Of a DNA stretch of 64,000 nucleotides, positions 43,797 through 53,866 are shown one piece after another; positions within the stretch are counted from its first letter, which is position 1; every line of letters starts with the position of its first letter. Under the pieces are notes generated by a model. It ran no database searches, was not told the DNA's origin, and was given only the letters and a program-made list of their open reading frames with translations. The position numbers were made by a program, and so were the translations under genes. This DNA comes from Massilia sp. KIM. Its GTDB lineage: Bacteria; Pseudomonadota; Gammaproteobacteria; Burkholderiales; Burkholderiaceae_D. The stretch is from assembly GCF_002007115.1 (NCBI RefSeq), contig NZ_MVAD01000001.1:310001-374000 (forward strand). The letters run 5' to 3'.

Positions 43797-46700
43797 ATGG
43801 ATACCTACCAGCAGAACGAGGGCGAGGTCATCGACTTCGGGCGCCGCAAGCGCGAGTTCGAATTCCGGCGCGACTGGTTCCACAACACCCGGACCACCGA
43901 CCTGCGCGCCCTCGGCAGGCTGTGGGAGAGCGGTTACGCCTACAAGTTCAGGCTGATCGACGCGCAGCGCGGCCAGATCCCCCACCTGGCGGCCTACGGC
44001 GCCGGGCCGGCGGCGGCCGGCACGCCCTGGTTCAGCATTGGTCCGCGCAACATCAACGGCCGGGTCAAGGCCCTGGCCGTGCACCCGACCGACCCCAACA
44101 CCCTGTACGCCGGCGCCGCCAGCGGCGGGGTATGGAAGAGCACCGACGGCGCCGAGAGCTGGCGCCCGCTGTGGGACACCACCCTCACCATGGCGGCGGT
44201 GGCGATCGCGATCGCGCCGTCCAGCCCCAGCACGGTCTACGTCGGCACCGGCGAGTGGACCCCGGGCTGGGGACCGGGCTATCCGGGCGCCGGCCTGTAC
44301 GTCTCGACCGACGCCGGCGCCACCTGGACCCTGCGCGCCGGCCTGGTCGCGCGCCGCCTGGCCCAGGTGCTGGTCTCGCCCACCAACCCGGCGATCGTCT
44401 ACGTGGCCGGGGACTCCGGTTTCGAGCGCTCGCTCGACGGCGGCCTCACCTGGACCACCCTGCGCGCCGGCCAGATTTCCGACGCCGTCATCGACCCCAA
44501 CAACGCCTCGGTGCTCTACATCGCGGTGCGCAACGACCGCATCTACAAGTCGGTCGACGCCGGCGCCACCTGGACCGGCCTTGCCGCCGGGCCGGTCGGG
44601 GCCGACGCGAGCTGGCTGCGGCTGGCCATCGGCGCCAGCGGGGCGCTCGGCTCCAATCACATCGTCGCCAAGCGCGACGGCGCCATCTACCGCTCGACCA
44701 ACGGCGGCAGCACCTGGACCCTGCTGGCCGGCTCGCACGGCGGCGCCTCCTACCACGAGTGGACCAACCTGGTGGCGGTGGCGCCCGACGACGCCAACAT
44801 CATCCTGGCCGGCGGCGTGGGCGCCGAGCGCACCACCAACGCCGGCGCCAGCTGGAGCGGTTTTTCCGGCTCGCTCCTGCACGCCGACTACCACCGCGCC
44901 GTGTTCGCGCCCTCCAATCCGAACATCGTCTACCACTGCAGCGACGGCGGGGTGTACCGCTCCACCAACAAGGGCGCGAGCTGGGAAAAGACCAGCGACG
45001 GCCTCGTGGTCACCCAGTTCTACGACGTCAACGCCTGGCCGCGCATCTCGAGCGTGATCGGCGGCGGCACCCAGGACAACGGCACCAACGTCAGCACCGG
45101 CGGCCTGACCTGGAAGAACATCCTGGGCGCGGACGGCGGCTACCTGGTGATCCATCCGACCAACCCGCGCATCATGTACGCCGAGACCCAGTACACCGGC
45201 CTGCGCAAGACCACCAACGGCGGCGCGAGCTGGCTCAGCGTCACCGCCGGCCTGACCGGCGGCACGCCCTGGGTCGGGGTGTTCGCGATGGACCCGAACG
45301 CGCCCGACACGCTGTACGTCGGCACCACCTTCGTGCACAAGACCGTGGACGGCGTGACCACGCCCTGGACCGTGGTCAGCCAGAACCTGGGCGCCAACGT
45401 CAGCGCGCTCGCCATCGCGCCGACCGACTCCTGCCGGGTGTACGCCAGCGCCGGTTCGCAGGTGTTCCGCACCGACGACGGCGGGTCCACCACCACCTGG
45501 GCCAACAAGACCGCCGCGCCGCTGCCGGGGCGCCCGATCACCGACCTCATCGTCTCGACCCTGGACCGCGAGCGCCTGGTGGTCTCCTTCGGCGGACCCA
45601 GCCCCGGGCCCGGCGCCCAGGCCGTCTACCTGAGCACCAACGGCGGCAACAGCTGGACCAACATCAGCGGCAACCTGCCGAACGTCGGCGTCAACGCGCT
45701 CGAACTCGACCCCGCCAACAGCGCCATCGTCTACGCCGGGACCGACATCGGCGCCTTCCGCACCACGGACGGCGGCGCCACCTGGCACGTGTTCGACAAC
45801 GGCCTGCCGCACGCGCCGGTGGTCGACCTGCACCACGACGGCCCGGCGCGCATCCTGTACGCGGCCACCATGGGGCGCGGCATGTACAAGGTCTCGACCA
45901 GCACCACGGTCGAGCCGACCGTCGACCTCTACCTGCGCGACAGCGAGCTCGACACCGGCGAGCGCTTCCCCTCGCCCTCGGGCGAGCCCGACCCGCTCGA
46001 CGCCACCAGCGACGAATACTGGTGGATGAGCCCCGACATCAAGGTGCAGTCCAGCTTCTACGCCCCGGACGCGGTGTTCGACGGGGTCGAGTTCGACACT
46101 GAGGTGAGCCACCAGGACGCGGTGCGCGGCGCCGTCAACCGTTTCTACCTGCAGGTCCACAACCGCGGCTGGCAGAACGCCACCAACGTGCGCGTGCGCG
46201 CCTTCTTCGCCGACGCCTCGGCCGGGCTGCCGGCCCTGCCGGGCGACTTCTGGACCGCCTTCCCGGCCAGCGACCCCTCGGGCACGGCCTGGAAGCCGAT
46301 CGGGCCGGCCCGCACCATCGCCACCCTGGAGCCGAACCGCCCCGTGATCGTCAGCTGGGACTGGACCGTGCCCACCGGCGCGGCCACCCATAGCTGCCTG
46401 CTGGCGGTATCGACCTGCAACGAGGATCCGATCACGACCACGGTGCTCGACCCGGCCGCGCTGATCCCGAACGAGAAGCGGGTGGGACTGAAGAACCTGC
46501 AGGTGGTGAACGCCGGCCCGGCATCAGGCCAGCGGGTGATGTCGATCGACTTCCATAACGCCTCGGACAAGGACGCCCTGATCGACATCGTGGTCGACAG
46601 CACCCGGTTCGACGGCGCCAACCTGGGCCTGCTGCTCGGGGCGCACAGCTTCGCCAACCCGGACGAGGCCCTGCGCAACGCCAAGGTCTATCCGCTGCGC

Positions 46701-47420
46701 CGGGGCGAGTATGTGGGCGACTGGGGCGGGCGCGGCGGGGAAGGGCGCCAGCAGCTGCAGGAGCTGCTGTCGCGCATGGACCTGAGCCGCCTGTACGAGC
46801 TCGATCCCACCAAGACGGCGGAGCTGCGCGGCATTCCGCTGGCGGCCGGCGCGGTGCTGCATGGCGCGCTCACCGCCTTCCCGGCGCGGCGCGCCTCCTA
46901 TGTCGACGCCAACCGGCTGGCGGTGCTGCAGCGGCGCGACGGGCAGGTGGTGGGCGGCAGCACCTTCGAGTTCCAGCTGACCCGGGCGCGCGGCCTGCAT
47001 CCGGTGTCGCGCATCCGCATCGTGCTGGAGAAGATCCGCATCACCGACAAGCACCGCCACCTGTTCGCGCGCGACGAATACCGCTTCAAGGTGGCGGTCG
47101 GGTTCAACGAGCAGGCTTGCCGCCAGCACGAACGCATCTTCCCGGCCAAGGGCTGGCTCAAGCCCAAGGATTGCGAGATCGTGCTCGATGCCTGCGTGTT
47201 CGAGGGCTACGTGGCCGAGGCCGACCGCCTGCGCCTGGCGGTGCTGCCCTCGGACCACACGCTGCTGCACGACCACCCGCTGGTGCTGTACAGCCGCGCC
47301 TTCGACGGTCCGCCCGAGACCTGGGTCGCTTCCTACCGGCCGGACGACCAGAGCCCCGACCCCGAGAGCCTGAAGGACTGGATGCTGTGGTACCGCATCG
47401 AGTCCCTGCCGCTGGGCTGA
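43797..47420 (+). CDS. Giant BNR/sortilin-like beta-propeller protein
   Basis: 1207 residues. No signal peptide is seen at the N-terminus (YQQNEGEVIDFGRRKREFEFRRDWF). From about 75 to 690 there are at least ten BNR-type repeats of the form SxDGGxTW or TNGGASW (KSTDGAESWRPL, VSTDAGATWTL, RSTNGGSTWTL, KTTNGGASWLS, LSTNGGNSWTN, RTTDGGATWHV), with NPxxVYxG blocks between. These make one or two beta propellers of the VPS10/sialidase type. The last 500 residues contain an APHP-like beta-sandwich (LQVHNRGWQNATNVRVRAFF) and an unknown region. The ribosome site is AAGGGGC. Confidence 0.85.
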   Translation: MDTYQQNEGEVIDFGRRKREFEFRRDWFHNTRTTDLRALGRLWESGYAYKFRLIDAQRGQIPHLAAYGAGPAAAGTPWFSIGPRNINGRVKALAVHPTDPNTLYAGAASGGVWKSTDGAESWRPLWDTTLTMAAVAIAIAPSSPSTVYVGTGEWTPGWGPGYPGAGLYVSTDAGATWTLRAGLVARRLAQVLVSPTNPAIVYVAGDSGFERSLDGGLTWTTLRAGQISDAVIDPNNASVLYIAVRNDRIYKSVDAGATWTGLAAGPVGADASWLRLAIGASGALGSNHIVAKRDGAIYRSTNGGSTWTLLAGSHGGASYHEWTNLVAVAPDDANIILAGGVGAERTTNAGASWSGFSGSLLHADYHRAVFAPSNPNIVYHCSDGGVYRSTNKGASWEKTSDGLVVTQFYDVNAWPRISSVIGGGTQDNGTNVSTGGLTWKNILGADGGYLVIHPTNPRIMYAETQYTGLRKTTNGGASWLSVTAGLTGGTPWVGVFAMDPNAPDTLYVGTTFVHKTVDGVTTPWTVVSQNLGANVSALAIAPTDSCRVYASAGSQVFRTDDGGSTTTWANKTAAPLPGRPITDLIVSTLDRERLVVSFGGPSPGPGAQAVYLSTNGGNSWTNISGNLPNVGVNALELDPANSAIVYAGTDIGAFRTTDGGATWHVFDNGLPHAPVVDLHHDGPARILYAATMGRGMYKVSTSTTVEPTVDLYLRDSELDTGERFPSPSGEPDPLDATSDEYWWMSPDIKVQSSFYAPDAVFDGVEFDTEVSHQDAVRGAVNRFYLQVHNRGWQNATNVRVRAFFADASAGLPALPGDFWTAFPASDPSGTAWKPIGPARTIATLEPNRPVIVSWDWTVPTGAATHSCLLAVSTCNEDPITTTVLDPAALIPNEKRVGLKNLQVVNAGPASGQRVMSIDFHNASDKDALIDIVVDSTRFDGANLGLLLGAHSFANPDEALRNAKVYPLRRGEYVGDWGGRGGEGRQQLQELLSRMDLSRLYELDPTKTAELRGIPLAAGAVLHGALTAFPARRASYVDANRLAVLQRRDGQVVGGSTFEFQLTRARGLHPVSRIRIVLEKIRITDKHRHLFARDEYRFKVAVGFNEQACRQHERIFPAKGWLKPKDCEIVLDACVFEGYVAEADRLRLAVLPSDHTLLHDHPLVLYSRAFDGPPETWVASYRPDDQSPDPESLKDWMLWYRIESLPLG

Positions 47421-47423
47421 GGG

Positions 47424-47554
47424 GGAAGGAGGCTCGGGCCTGGGGCGGAAGGAGGCTCCGGCCTGGGGCGGAAGGAGACTCGGGCCTGGGGCGGAAGGCG
47501 GCTCAGGCCTGAGGCGGAAGGAAGCTCAGGCCTGGGACGAAAGGCGGCTCAGGC
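47424..47554. repeat. 23-bp tandem repeat array between convergent genes
   Basis: Five full 23-base units begin at 47424, 47447, 47470, 47493 and 47516 (type GGAAGGAGGCTCGGGCCTGGGGC, broken here as GGAAGGAGGCTC plus GGGCCTGGGGC), and a partial sixth at 47539 runs into the stop codon of the ABC-F gene. Differences between units are single bases. The array fills the entire gap between the BNR gene and the ABC-F gene. Confidence 0.88.
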
Positions 47555-49567
47555 GGCCAGGCCTTCGAGCTGCTCCTGCAGCTCCAGCCATTCCACCTCG
47601 AGCTGTTCGAGGTCGCGGCTGGCGAAGGCCTGGTCGGCCACCAGGGTCTTGAGCTTGTCTTTGTTCCCGGCCTCGTAGATCACGGGGTCGAGCAGCTGGG
47701 CGTCGATCTCGGCCTTCTTCGCATTGAGCTTGGCCATCTGTTCCTCGAGGCGCTTGATGCGGTTCTCGATGGGCTTGCGCAGGGCGGCCAGGCGCTGGCG
47801 CTCCTCGGCTTCCTGGCGCTTCTGCTCCTTGCGGTCGACGGCGGGCGCGGCGGCTTGGGGGACGGCCTTGCCGTCCGCCCTGGCATCCACCTTGGCTTCG
47901 CCCTTGGCCTCGCGCGCGCCGGTCGGCGCCGGCAGGGTGTCGGTGCCCTTGCCCAGCTTGGTCTGGAACAGCCATTCCTTGTAGTCGTCCAGGTCGCCGT
48001 CGAAGGGCTGGAGCTTGCCGTCGGCCACGATGATGAACTGGTCGGTGGTGGCGCGCAGCAGGTGGCGGTCGTGGGAGACCAGCACCAGGGTGCCTTCGAA
48101 CTGGGCCAGCGCCATGGTCAGGGCCTCGCGGGTCTCCAGGTCCAGGTGGTTGGTCGGTTCGTCCAGCAGCAGCAGGTTGGGGCGCTGCCACACGATCAGG
48201 GCCAGGGCCAGGCGCGCCTTCTCGCCGCCCGAGAAGGGCGCGATCGGGCTGGTAACCATCTCGCCCGGGAAATTGAAGCTGCCGAGGAAGTTGCGCAGCT
48301 CCTGCTCGCGCACGTTGGGCGCGATCTTGGCCAGATGCCACAGCGGCGACTCGTCGTGGCGCAGCATCTCCACCTGGTGCTGGGCAAAATAGCCGATCGA
48401 CAGGCCCTTGCCGAGGGTGGCGCGGCCGTCCAGCGGGGCAAGCTCGCCGGCGATGGTCTTGACCAGGGTCGATTTACCCGCGCCGTTCACGCCCAGCAGG
48501 CCGATGCGCTGGCCGATCTGGAGCGAGAAGTTCACGCGCTGCACGATGGTCTTGCCGCCCACCTTGTCGCCATGGCCGTCGAGGATGGGATAGCCGGCGT
48601 TCACGTCCTCCATCACCAGCAGCGGGTTGGGCGCCGACAGCGGCTCGCGGAACTCGAAGGAGAACTCGGCGGCGGCGCGCAGCGGGGCCAGCTCTTCCAT
48701 CTTGGCCAGGGCCTTCATGCGGCTCTGGGCCTGGCGCGCCTTGGTGGCCTTGGCCTTGAAGCGGTTGATGAAGGATTCCAGGTGGGCGCGCTGGCGCTGC
48801 TGCTTTTCAAACGCCGCCGCGGCCAGGGTCAGGTGGGCGGCGCGCTGGCGCTCGAAGCCCGAATAATTGCCCGAGTAGCGCTTGAGCTTGCGCTCGTCGA
48901 TGTGCACGATCACGTTCACGATCCCGTCCAGGAAATCGCGGTCGTGCGAGATGATGATCAGGGTGCCCGGGTAGCGCTTGAGCCAGTCCTCCAGCCAGAT
49001 GATGGCGTCGAGGTCCAGGTGGTTGGTCGGTTCGTCCAGCAGCAGCAGGTCGGAGGGGCACATCAGGGCTTGCGCCAGGTTCAGGCGCATGCGCCAGCCG
49101 CCCGAGAAGCTGGCCACCGGCTGGTTCATCTGCTCCAGCGAGAAGCCCAGGCCCAGCAGCAACTGCTCGGCGCGCGAGCGCACCGTGTAGGCGTCGGCGT
49201 CGGACAGCAGGCCGTGCAGCTCGCCCAGGCGCATGCCGCTGGCGTCCTGGTCCGGGTGGGCTTCGAGTTCCTCCAGTTCGGCCTGCAGGCGGCGCAGGTT
49301 GGCGTCGCCGTCGATCGCGTATTCCAGCGCCGGGCGGTCCAGGGCCGGGGTCTCCTGGGCCACGTAGGCCATGCGCCACTTGGCCGGGAAGTCGATCGCG
49401 CCCTGGTCCGGATGCAGTTCGCCGCGCAGCATGGCGAACAGGCTCGATTTGCCGGCGCCGTTGGCGCCGATCAGGCCGATCTTGTCGCCGGGATTGAGGG
49501 TCAGGTCGGCGTCTTCGAGCAGCGGCTTGGTGCCGCGCATCAGGCTGACGTTCTGGAATCGGATCAT
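47549..49567 (-). CDS. yheS: ABC-F family ATPase (YheS-like)
   Basis: 672 residues with two ABC domains and no membrane part: Walker A GANGAGKSS and GVNGAGKST, signatures SGGWRMRL and SGGEKARL, Walker B DLLLLDEPTNHLDLD and NLLLLDEPTNHLDLE. The interdomain linker (AFEKQQRQRAHLESFINRF) and a C-terminal charged coiled coil (about 550-665) are typical of YheS/Uup. ABC-F proteins act on the ribosome E site or on stalled translation. It ends an apparent transcript after prmB (63-base gap) on the minus strand. Confidence 0.92.
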   Translation of the reverse strand: MIRFQNVSLMRGTKPLLEDADLTLNPGDKIGLIGANGAGKSSLFAMLRGELHPDQGAIDFPAKWRMAYVAQETPALDRPALEYAIDGDANLRRLQAELEELEAHPDQDASGMRLGELHGLLSDADAYTVRSRAEQLLLGLGFSLEQMNQPVASFSGGWRMRLNLAQALMCPSDLLLLDEPTNHLDLDAIIWLEDWLKRYPGTLIIISHDRDFLDGIVNVIVHIDERKLKRYSGNYSGFERQRAAHLTLAAAAFEKQQRQRAHLESFINRFKAKATKARQAQSRMKALAKMEELAPLRAAAEFSFEFREPLSAPNPLLVMEDVNAGYPILDGHGDKVGGKTIVQRVNFSLQIGQRIGLLGVNGAGKSTLVKTIAGELAPLDGRATLGKGLSIGYFAQHQVEMLRHDESPLWHLAKIAPNVREQELRNFLGSFNFPGEMVTSPIAPFSGGEKARLALALIVWQRPNLLLLDEPTNHLDLETREALTMALAQFEGTLVLVSHDRHLLRATTDQFIIVADGKLQPFDGDLDDYKEWLFQTKLGKGTDTLPAPTGAREAKGEAKVDARADGKAVPQAAAPAVDRKEQKRQEAEERQRLAALRKPIENRIKRLEEQMAKLNAKKAEIDAQLLDPVIYEAGNKDKLKTLVADQAFASRDLEQLEVEWLELQEQLEGLAA

Positions 49568-49630
49568 TGCAGGGCTATCGGGGAAAGAAGGCGCGCCGCG
49601 TATTGGAGCGCGGCGCGTGGAAGCGGGGGC

Positions 49631-50524
49631 TTATTTGGCGGCTTGCAGCTGCTCGGCGGTCAGCAGGAACACGGCGTCGTCGCCGACGCTGGTGGTCAGC
49701 CAGGTCAGGCCCAGCGCGCCGAAGGCCGCCTCGGCGTATTCGCGCTCGTTGCCGATCTCGACCACCAGGATGCCTTCCGGGGTCAGGCGCTCGGCGGCGC
49801 CGGCGACGATCTTGCGCACCAGGTCCATGCCGTCCTCGCCGCCGGCCAGGGCGATCTGGGGCTCGCGCAGGTATTCCGGCGGCAGCTCGCGCATCGAGGC
49901 GGCGTTAACGTAGGGCGGGTTGGAGACGATCAGGTCGTACTTCTTGAACGGGACGTTCTGGTACAGGTCGGACTCGATCGGATTGACGCGGCCCTCCAGC
50001 TTGTACTCGCGGATGTTGTGCTCGGCCACGGCCAGCGCGTCCTTCGAGATGTCGACCGCGTCGACCACCGCATTGGGGAAGGCGTCGGCCATCATGATCG
50101 CCAGGCAGCCGCTGCCCGTGCACAGTTCCAGCACGTTCTCCACGCTTTCCGGATCTTCGACCCAGGGGCTGAAAGTCTGGGGAATCAGTTCCGCGATGAA
50201 GGAGCGCGGCACCAGCACCCGCTCGTCGACGTAGAAGCGGTACTCGCCCAGCCAGGCCTCGTGGGTGATGTAGGCGGCCGGCACGCGCTCGGTGGCGCGG
50301 CGCTCGATCACCGACAGCACCTGCAGCACCTCGTCCGGCAGCAGTCTGGCGTCGAGGAAGGGCTCGAGGCGGTCGAGCGGCAGCTTGAGGGTGTGCAGGA
50401 TCAGGTAGGCCGCCTCGTCGAAGGCCTCGGCGCTGCCGTGGCCGAAGAAAAGCTTGGCGCCGTTGAAGCGGGTGATGGCGTAGCGCAGCAGGTCGCGCGG
50501 CGTGCTGAAGGGAGAGGTAGTCAT
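49631..50524 (-). CDS. prmB: Ribosomal protein L3 glutamine N5-methyltransferase
   Basis: 297 residues. The SAM motif is VLELCTGSGCLAIMMAD and the glutamine-methylating signature is LIVSNPPYVNA, as in PrmB/PrmC/HemK. The N-terminal segment LLRYAITRFNGAKLFFGHG and the following EAAYLILHTLKLPLD identify PrmB rather than PrmC. It methylates Gln in ribosomal protein L3. It sits 24 bases downstream of dapE, an arrangement known in related bacteria. Confidence 0.93.
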   Translation of the reverse strand: MTTSPFSTPRDLLRYAITRFNGAKLFFGHGSAEAFDEAAYLILHTLKLPLDRLEPFLDARLLPDEVLQVLSVIERRATERVPAAYITHEAWLGEYRFYVDERVLVPRSFIAELIPQTFSPWVEDPESVENVLELCTGSGCLAIMMADAFPNAVVDAVDISKDALAVAEHNIREYKLEGRVNPIESDLYQNVPFKKYDLIVSNPPYVNAASMRELPPEYLREPQIALAGGEDGMDLVRKIVAGAAERLTPEGILVVEIGNEREYAEAAFGALGLTWLTTSVGDDAVFLLTAEQLQAAK

Positions 50525-50548
50525 GGCCTTGTTCTCGTGTTGGTGGGC

Positions 50549-52044
<1,496 letters not shown>

Positions 52045-52203
52045 GCGCGTGGGTTCTTGGCCCGCCGTCGTGGGCGGGCTGATGGAATTTTGGAAACGCG
52101 GGAGGATAGCACAGGCTTCCGCAGGGAAGATTGTACACAGAAGGCCGCCGACGCCGGTGCGCGTGGCGGCCGAAGGGGCGGGCGCGGGCGCGCCCGCCAG
52201 GCG

Positions 52204-53667
52204 TCAGGCGTAGCGGCCGACCAGGGGAATCACGCCGAACAGCACGGCCGCCGCCAGCATGACGAGGGCGGCCGAGATCGACCACAGCAGGGTAAAGCGC
52301 TGGTGGTCGCCGAATTCGACTTCCGACATGCCTACCAGCAAATAAGTCGAGGCCACCAGGGGGCTCAGCAGGTGCACCGGCTGCCCGATGATCGAGGCGC
52401 GGCCGATTTCCGCCGCCGTGATCCCATACACTTCGGCCGCCTTGGCCAGCACCGGCACCACGCCGAAATAGAAGGCGTCGTTCGAGATGAAGAAGGTGAA
52501 GGGGATGCTCAGCAGCCCCGTGATGACGGCCAGGTAAGGGCCCATCCAGTCCGGCACCGCGGCGATGACGCTGGTGGCGATCGCGTCCACCATCTTGGTG
52601 CCCTGCAGGATGCCGACGAAGATCCCGGCCGCGAAGATCAGGGACACCACCGGAAGCACGTTGCCCGCGTGGGCCGCCAGCCGCTCTTTCTGCTGCTGCA
52701 GGCCGGGGTAGTTGATCATGATCGCCACGGCGAAGAAGATCATGAACAGCACCGGCAGCGGCAGGGCGCCCAGGATCAGCAGCACCAGCAGCAGGACCGT
52801 GAGGGCGAAGTTCACCCAGATCAGGCGCGGCCTTGCGGTGCCGGGCTCGCCCAGGGCGATCTCCGGACCTGCGCCGCCAGCGCCCGGCGCGCCGTCCGAA
52901 GTCGCGCCGCCGGCCGCCATCGCCAGGGGCTTGGCCCTGGCTTCGTCGCCGGCGCCCGGCGCGGCATGGGCCGGCATGGCCATGCCGGCGTAGGAGGGCT
53001 GCAGTGCCCCCATGCCGGCCGCAACCGGGATGGCTTCGCGCGGCAGCACCACGGCGCCGAGGCGCTTGCGTTCGCGCAGGCCCAGCACGTAGGCGACGAA
53101 CAGCACCCACAGCGCGGTCACGGCCATCGGCAGGATCATCGGCAGGAAGATCTCGCTCACGTCGACGCCCAGGGCGCTGGCTGCGCGCGCGGTCGGTCCG
53201 CCCCAGGGCAGGATGTTGAAGACGCCGCCGGCCAGCATGATCACGCAGGCCAGGATCAGGCGGCTCATGCCAAGGCGCTTGTAGAGCGGCAGCATGGCCG
53301 AGACCGTGATCATGTAGGTGGTGGCGCCGTCGCCGTCGAGCGAGATGAACATCGCCAGGGCGGCGGTGCCGACCACGATCTTCATCGGGTCGCCCTGCAC
53401 CAGCTTCAGGATCAGGCGCACGACCGGATCGAACAGGCCGGCGTCGATCATGATGCCGAAGTAGAGGATGGCGAACATCAGCATGACGCCGGTGGGCGCC
53501 AGGTTCTTGATCCCGCTGAGCATCATCGGGCCGAGTTCGGCCCCGAAGCCGCCGATCAGTCCGAAGGCGATGGGCACCACGATCAGCGCCACCAGGGCGG
53601 GCAGGCGCTTGGTCATGATCAGGAACATGAACACCACGACCATGGAATAGGCAAGGATGGTCAACAT
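52204..53667 (-). CDS. CitMHS-family citrate/metal-citrate permease
   Basis: 487 residues with about 12 membrane helices. The family stretches SLDGDGATTYMITVSAMLPLY, GGVFNILPWGGPTARAA and SNDAFYFGVVPVLAKAA are typical of CitMHS (Mg/Ca-citrate:H+ symporters). A 90-residue Ala/Gly-rich cytoplasmic loop lies in the middle. GGGGAGGA precedes the ATG by nine bases. It lies downstream of a TctD-type operator and promoter that is nearly identical to the one before the porin gene, so it is probably switched on by TctDE when citrate or a similar acid is present. Confidence 0.88.
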   Translation of the reverse strand: MLTILAYSMVVVFMFLIMTKRLPALVALIVVPIAFGLIGGFGAELGPMMLSGIKNLAPTGVMLMFAILYFGIMIDAGLFDPVVRLILKLVQGDPMKIVVGTAALAMFISLDGDGATTYMITVSAMLPLYKRLGMSRLILACVIMLAGGVFNILPWGGPTARAASALGVDVSEIFLPMILPMAVTALWVLFVAYVLGLRERKRLGAVVLPREAIPVAAGMGALQPSYAGMAMPAHAAPGAGDEARAKPLAMAAGGATSDGAPGAGGAGPEIALGEPGTARPRLIWVNFALTVLLLVLLILGALPLPVLFMIFFAVAIMINYPGLQQQKERLAAHAGNVLPVVSLIFAAGIFVGILQGTKMVDAIATSVIAAVPDWMGPYLAVITGLLSIPFTFFISNDAFYFGVVPVLAKAAEVYGITAAEIGRASIIGQPVHLLSPLVASTYLLVGMSEVEFGDHQRFTLLWSISAALVMLAAAVLFGVIPLVGRYA

Positions 53668-53832
53668 CGTCGTCCTCCCCGGTCAGCGCTGCGCGCCGGT
53701 ATGGGCACGGGCCGGCCTGGCCGGCCGATCATGGGATGGGGATGGGAATGGCGCGGCCGGGATGGCGCGCGCGTGAGCGGCTGGGTGCATGGCGTCTCCG
53801 ATCGTTGTCGTGGGTGCGGCTTGTTTTCGCCC

Positions 53833-53866
53833 ACTATAGGGGTCGCCGGCTTTCAATCAGCTTTCA
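53833..53866 (-). promoter_or_regulatory. TctD-type operator and -10 element of the CitMHS gene
   Basis: On the minus strand: TGAAAGC (53866-53860), TGAT, TGAAAGC (53855-53849), ten bases, TATAGT (53838-53833). The two direct half-sites are 11 bp apart, one helical turn, as expected for OmpR-family regulators, and the second overlaps the -35 position. It overlaps the last codons of tctE and lies 166 bases before the permease start. The same layout occurs at 56104-56137. Confidence 0.75.

Noticed and set aside
43758..46391. 877-residue minus-strand frame opposite the BNR protein gene
   Set aside because: The plus-strand frame has clear BNR repeats and a ribosome site; the minus frame is Gly/Ala/Val/Arg-rich shadow.
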